Assembly: GCF_050587525.1 (NCBI RefSeq)
Contig: NZ_JBOBFT010000013.1
Location: forward strand, 62,001 to 126,000
Length of the DNA stretch: 64,000 bases
DNA from: Plantibacter sp050587525
GTDB lineage: Bacteria > Actinomycetota > Actinomycetes > Actinomycetales > Microbacteriaceae
Direction: 5' to 3'
Position numbers and translations under genes: made by a program. The notes beneath the pieces were generated by a model. The model was given only the letters and a program-made list of their open reading frames with translations, was not told where the DNA came from and did no database searches. This document shows, piece by piece, positions 38,437 through 47,291 of this stretch; the first letter of the stretch is position 1, and the number at the start of each line of letters is the position of its first letter.

Positions 38437-40509
38437 ATGTCACTCGACCATCGACGAACGACCAGGAGGATCGCGATCGTCGCGGCCGTCGCCCTCGCGG
38501 CGGGCCTCGGCTCACTCGCCGTCGACCCGTCGCCCGCGTCCGCCCAGGACACGACGACTTTCACCGACGGGTTCGACCGCGCGAACGGCGCCGTCGGCAA
38601 CGGCTGGCGGGCCGCTCGTGGCACGTGGGCGATCGCTTCTGGCGCCGTCGCCGCGTCCGGCTCGACGTCCGAGCGCATGCTCATGCAGGAGTCGGTCCCG
38701 CTCGGCAAGACCTTCGCCGTGTCCGCGACGGTCTCGACGACGTCCACCGCGCCGGCGTCCCGCGCCTGGAACGGTGTCGCGGCCAATGTCGTCGACAACG
38801 GGAACGGGACCCAGACCTTCTACGTGGTGCGTGCGGCGCAAGCGCTCGGCAACGCGTCCCGCCTCGACTGGCAGCTGTTGAAGGTCAGCGATTCGCAGAC
38901 GGCGACGGGTCTCGTCTACGTCACGGGCGGCTGGTCCGACATCACGGCCGGCCAGCCCGTGCGGCTCGGCCTCGAATCGGTTTCGCTCGGCACCGGTATC
39001 GTCGTCCGTGTGGAGGGCGCCGTGACGAAGGACGTGTACCAGTACGCGCCGCTGCCGTTCGGCTCGCTCGTGTCCGGCGGATACGCCGGCCTCTACGCCC
39101 ACGGCGGTGCGAACACCTTCGACGACGTCACGATCGTGAATTCCACGGTCGCGGCTGGCGCGCCGCTCGCCGATCCGGGGCCGCTCAGCTGCACGGTCGC
39201 GCAGCCCGACGGGTACACGCTGCCCGGCCTCGCGAACACGGTCGCCGAGGTCGTCCCGCTGGGGAACAGCTGGTCCGGTCATCCCGTCACCCAGCAGATC
39301 CTGAACCACGGCGATGATCAGTACGCCGCGTACTACGACGAGAACCGCGTGATGACGGTGGCGCATCGAACGCTCGACCAGACGACGTGGACGATCAAGC
39401 AGGTCGACAGCACACTCGGGTGGGACAGCCACAATTACGTGACCATGGCCCTCGACCCCGCCGGCAACCTGCACCTGTCCGGCAACATGCACAACGTGCC
39501 GCTCGTCTATTTCCGGACGACGACTCCCGGCGACGTCACGACGCTCACTCGGGTCGCGAACATGGTCGATCCGGCCGTCGAGCAGCGCGTCACCTACCCG
39601 TCGTTCTTCACCGGGCCCTCCGGCGAACTGATGTTCTCGCATCGGGACGGCATGAGCGGCGACGGTGTCACGCTCTACAACCGGTACGACGAGACGACGC
39701 AGACCTGGTCGGCGCTCCTCACGACGCCGCTCCTCGACGGTGAAGGTCTCCGCAACGCGTACCCGATGGCGCCGAAGCTCGGACCCGACGGCTTCTTCCA
39801 CCTCGTCTGGACGTGGCGGGACACGACCGACGCGGGATCCACCTCCCGGCTCTCCTACATGCGGAGCACCGACCTCGTGCACTGGGAGACGAGCACGGGC
39901 ACGCCGTTGACGCTCCCGGTCACCTACGACAGCCCAACGGTCGTCGACCCCGTGCCGATCTACGGCGGCATCATCAACAGCAACATCAACCTCGGCTTCG
40001 ACGGGGCAGGGAAGCCCGTCATCAGCTACACGAAGTTCGACGAGCAGTTGCGCACCCAGTTCAACCTGGCGCACACGGATGCGGGCGGCGCGTGGGTGTC
40101 CGCTCCGATCAGTGAGTGGACCGGACGCTGGCACATCTCCGGAGGCGGTTCGCTCTCGGGCGGCGTCCGGGTGGGCGCGGTCAGCGCACTCGCCGACGGG
40201 ATGCTCCGCGTCGATTACAAGTGCGTGGGCGGCGTCGGCGTGAACGACGGGCCGTCCCGGAGCTGGATCGTCGATCCCGCGACGTTCCAGCCCGTGTACG
40301 ACGTGCCGACCCCGGCGCTCCCCGCCGCGATCACCACACCGCAATCCACGTTCCCCGGCATCCAGGTGAAGACCGTGGACGTCACGGCGGAGAACGGCGA
40401 CCGCTACGTGCTCCGGTGGGAGTCGATGCCGGCGAATGCGGACCAGCCGCGGCCTCCGTCCCAGACGCCGCCCGCGCAGCCCATCACGGTCTACCGCCTC
40501 GTGCCGTAG
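38437..40509 (+). CDS. Secreted BNR_4 beta-propeller protein, probable polysaccharide lyase
   Basis: A 690-residue secreted protein. A signal peptide (basic start, hydrophobic core, ASAQ cleavage near residue 36) is followed by a LamG/concanavalin-like domain (about 40-215) beginning FTDGFDRANGAVGNGW, and then a BNR_4 beta-propeller. His332 (SHNYV), His352 (NMHN), Tyr387 (TYPSFF) and Arg403 (SHRDG) keep the spacing I recall for catalytic residues of PL24/PL25 ulvan lyases (two His about 20 apart; Tyr and Arg 16 apart). A lyase acting on glucuronate-rhamnose-type linkages is a reasonable inference. AAAGGAG precedes the ATG. Confidence 0.78.
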   Translation: MSLDHRRTTRRIAIVAAVALAAGLGSLAVDPSPASAQDTTTFTDGFDRANGAVGNGWRAARGTWAIASGAVAASGSTSERMLMQESVPLGKTFAVSATVSTTSTAPASRAWNGVAANVVDNGNGTQTFYVVRAAQALGNASRLDWQLLKVSDSQTATGLVYVTGGWSDITAGQPVRLGLESVSLGTGIVVRVEGAVTKDVYQYAPLPFGSLVSGGYAGLYAHGGANTFDDVTIVNSTVAAGAPLADPGPLSCTVAQPDGYTLPGLANTVAEVVPLGNSWSGHPVTQQILNHGDDQYAAYYDENRVMTVAHRTLDQTTWTIKQVDSTLGWDSHNYVTMALDPAGNLHLSGNMHNVPLVYFRTTTPGDVTTLTRVANMVDPAVEQRVTYPSFFTGPSGELMFSHRDGMSGDGVTLYNRYDETTQTWSALLTTPLLDGEGLRNAYPMAPKLGPDGFFHLVWTWRDTTDAGSTSRLSYMRSTDLVHWETSTGTPLTLPVTYDSPTVVDPVPIYGGIINSNINLGFDGAGKPVISYTKFDEQLRTQFNLAHTDAGGAWVSAPISEWTGRWHISGGGSLSGGVRVGAVSALADGMLRVDYKCVGGVGVNDGPSRSWIVDPATFQPVYDVPTPALPAAITTPQSTFPGIQVKTVDVTAENGDRYVLRWESMPANADQPRPPSQTPPAQPITVYRLVP

Positions 40510-40523
40510 ACGGTGCAGCATCC

Positions 40524-40562
40524 GAAGCCGGGCAGGTCGTCGCTCATGACCTGCCCGGCTTC
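40524..40562. terminator. Strong bidirectional terminator
   Basis: GAAGCCGGGCAGGTC (40524-40538) pairs perfectly with 40548-40562 around a 9-base loop, between two convergent genes. The 15-bp GC-rich stem marks the end of the carbohydrate locus. Confidence 0.85.
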
Positions 40563-40576
40563 CTGCCGTGCGCCGT

Positions 40577-41056
40577 TCACCCTCGCGAGACTGGCACCCA
40601 GATCTCGATGACGGAATCGGGTCTCGACCAGTGGAAACGCCGGTCGTACCGCTCGACATGGAACAGCTGCTCCGACATCGGAACGGCTCCCCCGCGTGGA
40701 AGCTCCTCGCGGTAGATCGTCGAGATCGTCGCTGCGAGACCGGACATCGGCCCACGGTGGTCGAAGACCTCGTGATCGTGCGCCGGGACGTCGAACGTCT
40801 CGAACACCGGAGGGACGGGGTCAGTCGCCGGGACGCCGCAGAAGTAGCGGTACTCCTCGCCGACGGCGTAGGTCACGGCGAACTTCTCCCACGAGCCTGA
40901 CGCTGTCCTGCTTGTCCGTGCCAAGGCCGCGTTGAACGACCGCCAGTGCCGTGCACAGATCTCGGCGTTGCTCGACTGGGACCTCGTGATCGGCACCGAC
41001 ATCCCCTGGAGGCGCACACCGCTCCAGGACTCGGACCGCCGCGCGAACTCCGCCAT
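40577..41056 (-). CDS. GyrI-like / AraC effector-binding-domain protein
   Basis: A 159-residue protein that is essentially a single GyrI-like (AraC_E_bind) domain. MSVPITRSQ is an early strand, EEYRYFCGVPATDP a central segment, and FHVERYDRRFHWSRPDSVIEIWVPV the closing strands. No DNA-binding domain is present. Such stand-alone domains bind small hydrophobic molecules or inhibit gyrase. The start at 41056 is chosen because the longer open frame upstream overlaps the divergent AI-2E gene and lacks similarity. Confidence 0.72.
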   Translation of the reverse strand: MAEFARRSESWSGVRLQGMSVPITRSQSSNAEICARHWRSFNAALARTSRTASGSWEKFAVTYAVGEEYRYFCGVPATDPVPPVFETFDVPAHDHEVFDHRGPMSGLAATISTIYREELPRGGAVPMSEQLFHVERYDRRFHWSRPDSVIEIWVPVSRG

Positions 41057-41198
41057 CGTCACGACACCCCCGTCGCGTCGGCCGATGCGCCGACCCGGAC
41101 CATCGTACGGGACGCGCCGCCGGCCCTCGCCCTCCCGCCCGGCCCGTTCACCCTCGTTGGGTGATGGGGAGCCGGGTGATGGACGCGAGGATGTGGCC

Positions 41199-41912
41199 AT
41201 GGGCGAATCGGCGGAGGACCAGGCGGCGGCACTGCCGAATGTCCAGCCGAGCGCACGGCCGAATGCCGAGCCGAGCGCACTGCCGGGTTCGCAGCCGACG
41301 CTCGCTCCGTCGACCCGCGTCCTGCTCTCGCTCGCAGGCGCCGTCATCCTCCTCGTCGGCATGTCACTCGCACGGGACGTCCTGACGCCGCTGTTCGTGG
41401 CGGCGGTCCTCGTGATCATCGTCCATCCCGTCCGCACACCGCTCGAACGGCACGGCTGGCCGCGCTGGCTGGCGACGACCGCCGTCATCGCGGTCGCCTA
41501 CCTCGTCCTCGCGGTGCTCGGCGCCATCGTCCTCTTCGCGGCAGGACAGTTCGCGGCGCTCATCCCGCAGCACGCCGACGAGCTGCACATCGTGGTCGAC
41601 CAGGGAGCCGGTCTCCTCACGAGCTTGGGCTTCGACGCTGACGCCGCAGCGGATGCGACGAGACGGATCGACCCTGCGACGCTCGTGAATGCGGCCGGCG
41701 CCATCGTCCACACGGTGACCGGCCTCGCGACGTCGTTCTTCTGGACCTTCGTGATCGGTCCCGTCGGAGCGATCCTGTCGGTCCCGCTGACGTTGCTCCT
41801 CCGGGCGCTGCTCCTCGAGAACGACGACGATGCGGCGTGGGTCAGGCGATTGTCGGGCGACATGAGTGACGAGACCGGGAACACCGGCTCAGAAGCGAGA
41901 ACCGCCGCATGA
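41199..41912 (+). CDS. AI-2E family transporter, internally shortened
   Basis: A 237-residue protein, versus about 350 for the family. After a disordered N-terminus, the first hydrophobic helices and the FAAGQFAALIPQHADEL soluble stretch look normal. Then the sequence jumps from VNAAGAIVHTVTGLATSFF straight to WTFVIGPVGAILSVPLTLLLRALLLENDDDAAWV, the characteristic extreme C-terminus. The central helices (roughly 100-130 residues) are missing without a frame break. It is either a degraded remnant or an unusual minimal form. It is coupled by ATGA to a possible early start of the HAD gene. Confidence 0.75.
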   Translation: MGESAEDQAAALPNVQPSARPNAEPSALPGSQPTLAPSTRVLLSLAGAVILLVGMSLARDVLTPLFVAAVLVIIVHPVRTPLERHGWPRWLATTAVIAVAYLVLAVLGAIVLFAAGQFAALIPQHADELHIVVDQGAGLLTSLGFDADAAADATRRIDPATLVNAAGAIVHTVTGLATSFFWTFVIGPVGAILSVPLTLLLRALLLENDDDAAWVRRLSGDMSDETGNTGSEARTAA

Positions 41913-41944
41913 GCCCCGCAGAGAGCACAGGAGGGCAGAGCATC

Positions 41945-42883
41945 ATGAGCACCGAACTGGCGTCCTGGCGGGAGACCCCGACCAGGCAGGCGATCATCGA
42001 CTTCGTGGCGGCGGTCACCGAGGGCCCCGAAGCGGTCGCGTTCCGCGACCGCGTGGCAGTCTTCGACAACGACGGCACGCTGTGGACCGAGAAACCGATG
42101 CCGACGCAACTGCACTACATCGTGGAGCAGTGGGCGGCTGCGGCGAAGGCCGACCCCTCGCTCGCCGCGAAGCAGCCGTACCTCGCGGCGTCGACGGGTG
42201 ACCTGTCGTGGTTGGGCGGCGCCGTGGAGAAGCACTACGTGGGCGACGATTCCGACCTCCACACGATGATCGGCGCGATCGTCGGGACGACGGCGGACAT
42301 GAGCGTCGAGGACTACGAGGCGTCCGTCGTGGCGTTCTATCGCGACGCCGTACACCCCACGATCGGCCGCTCCTACCGCTACGCCGTCTACCAACCGATG
42401 TTCGAACTCCTCCGGTACCTCGAACGGCACGGCTTCACCTGTTACATCGTGTCGGGCGGGGACCGCGACTTCATGCGCCCCATGACGGCCGAGTACTACG
42501 GGATCCCTGCGGAGCGCGTGATCGGTTCCGCCCTCGGGCTGCACTACGACCAGGACGCGAACCAGGTGCAGTACGGGACGTCATTCGACTTCATGAACGA
42601 CGGACCGGAGAAGCCCGTGCGCATCTGGACGAGGACGGGCAGACGACCGATCCTCGCCGCGGGCAACTCGAACGGCGACGTGCCGATGCTGCGCTATCCC
42701 CAGACGCATCCCCGCAGTCTCAGCCTGCTCATCCACCACGACGACGACGGCGGACGAGGCGATGCTCCCTACGACGCGGGCGCTGAGCGGGCGCTCTCGG
42801 GCGCAGCCGGGCAGGGCATCACCGTCGTGAGCGTCCGCGACGACTGGGCGACGGTGTTCCGATCCGCCGACGAGGGGTCGTGA
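41945..42883 (+). CDS. HAD-superfamily phosphatase
   Basis: A 312-residue haloacid-dehalogenase-fold hydrolase. Motif I is VAVFDNDGTLW (nucleophile and acid aspartates), motif II lies in CYIVSGGD, and motif III is GNSNGDVPML. The fold resembles phosphoserine phosphatases, but the long insertion after motif I places it in the group often annotated as nonspecific acid phosphatases. The ATG at 41945 follows AGGAGGG. The last 65 bases overlap the convergent MFS gene. Confidence 0.83.
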   Translation: MSTELASWRETPTRQAIIDFVAAVTEGPEAVAFRDRVAVFDNDGTLWTEKPMPTQLHYIVEQWAAAAKADPSLAAKQPYLAASTGDLSWLGGAVEKHYVGDDSDLHTMIGAIVGTTADMSVEDYEASVVAFYRDAVHPTIGRSYRYAVYQPMFELLRYLERHGFTCYIVSGGDRDFMRPMTAEYYGIPAERVIGSALGLHYDQDANQVQYGTSFDFMNDGPEKPVRIWTRTGRRPILAAGNSNGDVPMLRYPQTHPRSLSLLIHHDDDGGRGDAPYDAGAERALSGAAGQGITVVSVRDDWATVFRSADEGS

Positions 42884-44303
42884 CCGCCTCATGACCGCGT
42901 CGTGAGCCGGGCCGAGGCTCCTCGGATCGCAGGAAGAGCGCTCCGAGCGCTGCCACGAGCGCGAGCGCCACAAGCACCCCGCCGACCAGACGGAACGACG
43001 CCATGACGGCGGCCTCCCCACCGGTGGTGACGAGGAGGGAGGCGAAGACGCTCACCCCGAGCGCTCCCCCGATGCGTTGCGTGATGGTGAACACGGTATT
43101 GCCGTCGGCGAGCTCGTCGTCGGCGAGCGGCGCCAGCATCGTCCGGAGCAATGGCGCGGTGACGAGCCCGATCGCGACCGCGCGACCGGTGAGGAGCAGC
43201 GCCGTCTGCCAGAGCGGGGTGTCGGGCCGGAGCAGGAGGAGCGCGATGCTCGCCACGGCGAGCACACCGAAGCCTCCCGCGACGAGCACCACGAGCGGCA
43301 GTCGGGCTGCGAGGCGTTGCCCGACGATCGTCCCGACACCGATCACGATGCCCGGGGGCAGGAGCGCGATGCCCGTCGCGAACGCGCTGTGCCCCTGAAC
43401 GCCCTGGGTGAAGACGGGAACGATGAACAGGGTCGCGAACGCGACGATGGAACACACGGTCTGGAGCACGATGACGAGCAGGCCGTTGCGTCCTCGCAGG
43501 ACACGGAGGTCGAGGACCGGGTGGTCGCTCCGCCGCGACCGGATCGCGTAGCCGCCCAGGAAGACCGTGCCAACGAGCACGCCCGCCACGGGGACGCCGC
43601 CTCCCCACCCGTCCGCCGCGCCCGTCGCCGCGCCGAACAGCACGGAGGCGACGCCAGTTGCGAGGAACAGGAGGCCGACGACGTCCAGCCGTGCCGCTCG
43701 GTCGGAACGGTGTCCGAGGTCCTTCGGCAGCCTGGCCGTGAGGAGGCACCCGACGAGGCCGATAGGGATGTTGATCAGGAAAATCCATCGCCAGCCGCCC
43801 GCACCGATCAGGAGCCCTCCGAGGGACGGTCCGAGCGCCGGCGCCGCGAACAGGACGAGCGCCGCAGAGATCGGCATCCTGCCGGAGGCCCCGACGCCGC
43901 GGCCCCCAAGCAGGATGCTGAGGGCGAGTGGGATGAGCGGGGCGCCTGCGATCCCCTGTGCGACGCGGAACACGATGAGCCATGACATCGTCGCTGCGAG
44001 GGCGCAACCGGCAGAGGCGATGAGGAACGACACGAGGCTCACCCGGTACACGCGGAGCGTGCCGAACCGGCGGGCGAGGAATGCCGTAGCGGAGAGCGTG
44101 ATCCCGAGCGACAGCAGATACCCGCTGACGATCCACTGCACCTCGCCGACACCGGCGTGGAGCTCTCGACCGATGTCGGGCACCGCGACGTTCACGATCG
44201 ACGAATCGATCATGCTCAGCAGGGGCCCTGCGAGCAGTCCCAGTCCCGCGAGGGTGCGAATTGCGCCCGGTCCTGCGGAGGAGGCAGCTGTTGCGGAGGC
44301 CAT
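42819..44303 (-). CDS. MFS efflux transporter, DHA2 (EmrB/QacA-like)
   Basis: A 494-residue major-facilitator drug:H+ antiporter with about 13-14 hydrophobic helices. The DHA2 signature motifs are SMIDSSIVNVAVPDIGRELHAGVGEVQWIVSGYLL near the N-terminus, RVAQGIAGAPLIPLALSIL (motif B), and ALGPSLGGLLIGAGGWRWIFLINIPIGL (motif C). It starts four bases after the PadR regulator stop and is very likely repressed by it. The basic C-terminal tail (TPRRRIGTPSPSRRGRSRR) is read from DNA that also encodes the end of the HAD phosphatase. Confidence 0.9.
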   Translation of the reverse strand: MASATAASSAGPGAIRTLAGLGLLAGPLLSMIDSSIVNVAVPDIGRELHAGVGEVQWIVSGYLLSLGITLSATAFLARRFGTLRVYRVSLVSFLIASAGCALAATMSWLIVFRVAQGIAGAPLIPLALSILLGGRGVGASGRMPISAALVLFAAPALGPSLGGLLIGAGGWRWIFLINIPIGLVGCLLTARLPKDLGHRSDRAARLDVVGLLFLATGVASVLFGAATGAADGWGGGVPVAGVLVGTVFLGGYAIRSRRSDHPVLDLRVLRGRNGLLVIVLQTVCSIVAFATLFIVPVFTQGVQGHSAFATGIALLPPGIVIGVGTIVGQRLAARLPLVVLVAGGFGVLAVASIALLLLRPDTPLWQTALLLTGRAVAIGLVTAPLLRTMLAPLADDELADGNTVFTITQRIGGALGVSVFASLLVTTGGEAAVMASFRLVGGVLVALALVAALGALFLRSEEPRPGSRRGHEAVTTPRRRIGTPSPSRRGRSRR

Positions 44304-44307
44304 CACA

Positions 44308-44838
44308 TCACATCGCCGGCGATTCCTCGTCGACGTGCCCACCCAGCTCGTCGAGCCATCCGAGTTCGCGTTCGACGTCGTCCAGCACCCGACGCATCGC
44401 GAGGTTCCGCCACGCACGCTCCGGGACGATCGCGCTCTCGTCGATAACGTGCCGCAGTTGGGCCTCGGCGGTGTCGAGCACCCGGCGCCTCGCATCGCAC
44501 ACTCCGGCGCGTTGCTCCGGCGTCAGCTCGCCGAAGAAGCTCACCCGAACGAGGAACTCCTCGGTATCCCTGGCGAGCGTCGCCGGCAGCACCGAAACGC
44601 GTTCATGCAGGAGCTCGAGCCCACGATCAGTGATCGTGTAGACCTTCCGAGCCGGTTTTCCCTCCTGGAGTTCGACCACGTGGGTGACGGCGTCTTCCGC
44701 TTCCAACCGACGCAACGCCGAGTAGAGGGTGTTGTTGCTCATGGGTGCGACGAGCGGCCGAGCGACACGACGCTTCAGCTCGTAGCCGTGAACGGGCCCG
44801 GATCGGAGCACGCTCAGAATGAAGATCTCAGTGACCAT
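44308..44838 (-). CDS. PadR-family transcriptional regulator
   Basis: A 176-residue PadR regulator. The N-terminal winged helix runs ILSVLRSGPVHGYELKRRVARPLVAPMSNNTLYSALRRLEAEDAVTHVVELQEGKPARKVYTITDRG, and the C-terminal helical dimerisation region belongs to the Vir/PadR long subclass. It is co-transcribed with the downstream MFS efflux gene. Two palindromes overlap and follow its start region (44831-44845 and 44854-44870), which supports autorepression. Repression of the pump until a phenolic or drug-like effector binds is the usual arrangement, inferred here. Confidence 0.9.
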   Translation of the reverse strand: MVTEIFILSVLRSGPVHGYELKRRVARPLVAPMSNNTLYSALRRLEAEDAVTHVVELQEGKPARKVYTITDRGLELLHERVSVLPATLARDTEEFLVRVSFFGELTPEQRAGVCDARRRVLDTAEAQLRHVIDESAIVPERAWRNLAMRRVLDDVERELGWLDELGGHVDEESPAM

Positions 44839-44870
44839 AGGTCACTATGACATATGGTGGGTCACCATAA
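44831..44870. promoter_or_regulatory. Two palindromes at the padR start, candidate operators
   Basis: GTGACC-ATA-GGTCAC (44831-44845) spans the padR ATG, and TATGGTG-GGT-CACCATA (44854-44870) lies 16 bases upstream of the ATG. Both share the GGTCAC/GTGACC core. They probably bind PadR and also reach the promoter of the divergent membrane-protein gene at 44919. Confidence 0.6.
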
Positions 44871-44918
44871 CAAGAGTGAATCGGTACACGAACGGCACCC
44901 GCTCGATAGGGTGTTGCC

Positions 44919-45647
44919 ATGAGCACGATCGATCCCGTGGCCGTCCGGTTGGCCCGTCGCAACCGTCGCCCGGGCAACGCGCGCGTCGTCATCGCACTCG
45001 TCCTCCAGTTCGCCGGCGGCCTCGGCATGGGCTACGGGTGGCTGAGCCTCTTCGGAGCGACGATGTTCGAGGGCGAGGACACCTTCGAGCCGGCCGCCTC
45101 ATCGCTCGTCGGAGTGATCGGCGGCCTCCCGGTCGCGATCATCGGCTCGATCCTCTGGATGGGGATCATCATGAAGCGGCCGGAACTCGGCATCTTCTTC
45201 GGGTGGAGCGCGTTCTGGCTGGGCGGCGGCATCGGCGTGGCGCTCGCGGCGCGCGGCGTCGGGCAGCCGTACCTCCTCACGGTCATCGCCATCGCCTGCA
45301 TCGCCCTCGCCGTCCTCTTCCTCGGCTTCGGCGTCTGGGCGAGCCGTCGTCGTTCCACAGCGAAACGCCGCGAGGCCGACATCATGCGCACGGGCGTCCC
45401 GACGACGGCCACCGTGAGCGACAGGGGCTACACGGTCTTCCACGAGAGCAACCGCATCCTCACGAACGTGACCTTCACTTTCACCGATCCGCAGGGCGTT
45501 CAGCGCTGGGTGCAGCGGCCCGTGCTGATCCGTGCCGAGGATCCCGTCGTCAACGGGCAGGAGACCCGCATCTGGTACGACCGGACGAACCCAGGAGACG
45601 ACAAGCGGATCGTCGTGGAGCTCGCCGTGCAGTCGCCCTGGCGCTGA
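44919..45647 (+). CDS. Four-helix membrane protein with a C-terminal DUF3592-like domain
   Basis: A 242-residue protein with four predicted membrane helices (for example VVIALVLQFAGGLGMGYGWLSLF, VIGGLPVAIIGSILWMGIIM and LLTVIAIACIALAVLFLGFGVW). A soluble C-terminal domain of about 85 residues begins RTGVPTTATVSDRGYTVFHESNRILTNVTFTFTDPQG, resembling DUF3592-type beta domains. The function is unknown. It is divergent from padR and separated from it by operator-like palindromes, so it may be co-regulated. Confidence 0.7.
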   Translation: MSTIDPVAVRLARRNRRPGNARVVIALVLQFAGGLGMGYGWLSLFGATMFEGEDTFEPAASSLVGVIGGLPVAIIGSILWMGIIMKRPELGIFFGWSAFWLGGGIGVALAARGVGQPYLLTVIAIACIALAVLFLGFGVWASRRRSTAKRREADIMRTGVPTTATVSDRGYTVFHESNRILTNVTFTFTDPQGVQRWVQRPVLIRAEDPVVNGQETRIWYDRTNPGDDKRIVVELAVQSPWR

Positions 45648-45701
45648 ACCGGCCCGAATCCCCCTTGTCCCCGGCGCAGCGGCGGAGGTACCCTGCCGGG
45701 C

Positions 45702-46151
45702 ATGGACACGTTGCAGTTCACCGTCGACATCAACGCCCCCGCCGACCGCGTCTGGTCGACCATGCTCGATCAGGAGACCTACCGCGAATGGACGGGCGCC
45801 TTCCACGAGGGCTCCCGCTACACGGGCGGCTGGAACCTCGGCGACGAGATCCGATTCGTCGGTGCGGAGGACGAAGGACCGGAGAGCGGCATGCTCGGGA
45901 AGATCGTCGCGAACCGGCCGAACGAATTCGTGTCGATCGAGTACACGGGCCAGATCGAGGACGGCGTCGACGACACGACGAGCGAATTCGCCGAGAAGCT
46001 CATCGGCTGCCACGAGAACTACTCCTTCCGCGAGCACGACGGCATCACGACCGTGACCGTCGAAGTGGACTCGATCGACGAGTTCACCGAGATGTTCCAG
46101 GAGATGTGGCCGCCTGCGCTCGCGGCCCTGAAGGCGATCGCCGAGCGCTGA
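45702..46151 (+). CDS. SRPBCC-family protein (AHSA1/START-like)
   Basis: A 149-residue START-like fold protein. It begins FTVDINAPADRVWSTMLDQETYREWTGAFHEGS and continues to IVANRPNEFVSIEYTG and ends in an amphipathic helix (FTEMFQEMWPPALAALKAIAER). Such proteins bind hydrophobic ligands in a large cavity. No substrate can be inferred. GGAGGT lies about 12 bases before the ATG. Confidence 0.82.
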   Translation: MDTLQFTVDINAPADRVWSTMLDQETYREWTGAFHEGSRYTGGWNLGDEIRFVGAEDEGPESGMLGKIVANRPNEFVSIEYTGQIEDGVDDTTSEFAEKLIGCHENYSFREHDGITTVTVEVDSIDEFTEMFQEMWPPALAALKAIAER

Positions 46152-46223
46152 GCAGGCCGCTCGCCTCGGGTGGGGCTACCATCACGGAGCGTGATCATCG
46201 TGAACGCGTCGACGCGGTAGCCG

Positions 46224-47291
46224 ATGGCCGCCGCATCGTCCTACCGTCGTCGGGTGACTCTCCTCCGCCGCCTGCCGATCGACGGCTTCGTCCTGTCGAT
46301 CCTCGCAACCGTCGTCATCGCCTCCTTCCTCCCGGCGCGCGGGATCGCCGTCCCCGTCACCGACTGGACGACGACGATCCTCATCGGCGCGCTGTTCTTC
46401 CTCTACGGCGCACGCCTCTCCTTCGCCGACACGATGCACGGCCTCCGCTCCTGGCGCCTGCAGGCGTCGGTCGTCTCGGTCACGTATCTCGTGTTCCCGC
46501 TCATCGGCCTCGTGCTGCTGTTCACGCTGCAGAACGTCCTCCCCGCTGCGCTCCTCGGTGGCCTCGTGTTCGTGTGCCTCCTGCCGTCGACCGTGCAATC
46601 GTCGATCGCGTTCACCTCGATCGCCGGCGGCAACGTGCCTGGGGCCGTGGTCGCCGCATCCCTATCGAACACCCTCGGCGTCATCGTGACGCCCGTGCTC
46701 GCCGTCCTCGTCCTCGGAACCGGCCACGGCCTCGCCCTCAACGGGTCCTCGATCGTGTCGATCGCCCTGCAACTCCTCGCTCCGTACGTGGCCGGGCAGA
46801 TCGCGCACCGGTGGCTCGCCGGCTGGATGTCACGCCGGAAGGTCGTCCTCAAGCTCGTCGAACGCGGCTCGATCCTCGTCGTCGTCTACGCCGCGTTCAG
46901 TGAGGCGATGCGCGACGACGTCTGGAACGCCCTCCCACCCGCATCGATCGTCCTCACCGGCGTGTTGTGCATCGTGGTCCTCGCGGCCGTCCTCGGGATC
47001 TCGGTGCTGCTGGGCAAGCTCATCCGGCTGGAGCGGGCGGACCGCATCGTGCTGCTGTTCTGCGGATCGAAGAAGAGTCTCGCAGCCGGTCTGCCGATGG
47101 CGGGTGTCCTGTTCAGCGCCGCCGGGCTCGGCATGGCGATCGTCCCGTTGATGCTGTTCCACCAGATCCAGCTCATCGTCTGCGCGGTGCTCGCGGGTCG
47201 GATGGCGAAGCGGACGGCCGCGCTGGAGGGCGAGGAGGTCGACTCCGATGCGGCGGACGCCACCTCAGCCGTTGGCACTCCACGCCCGTGA
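46224..47291 (+). CDS. Bile acid:sodium symporter family protein (SLC10A7/Rch1-like)
   Basis: A 355-residue membrane protein with nine to ten hydrophobic helices. TTILIGALFFLYGARLSF and the LVFVCLLPSTVQSSIAFTSIAGGNVPGAVVAASLSNTLGVIVTPVLAV block correspond to the sodium-binding crossover of the BASS fold. The FCGSKKSLAAGLPMAGVLF segment is typical of the YocS/SLC10A7 branch. No clear ribosome-binding site precedes the ATG at 46224. The 3' end overlaps the convergent LysR gene by 27 bases. Confidence 0.85.
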   Translation: MAAASSYRRRVTLLRRLPIDGFVLSILATVVIASFLPARGIAVPVTDWTTTILIGALFFLYGARLSFADTMHGLRSWRLQASVVSVTYLVFPLIGLVLLFTLQNVLPAALLGGLVFVCLLPSTVQSSIAFTSIAGGNVPGAVVAASLSNTLGVIVTPVLAVLVLGTGHGLALNGSSIVSIALQLLAPYVAGQIAHRWLAGWMSRRKVVLKLVERGSILVVVYAAFSEAMRDDVWNALPPASIVLTGVLCIVVLAAVLGISVLLGKLIRLERADRIVLLFCGSKKSLAAGLPMAGVLFSAAGLGMAIVPLMLFHQIQLIVCAVLAGRMAKRTAALEGEEVDSDAADATSAVGTPRP

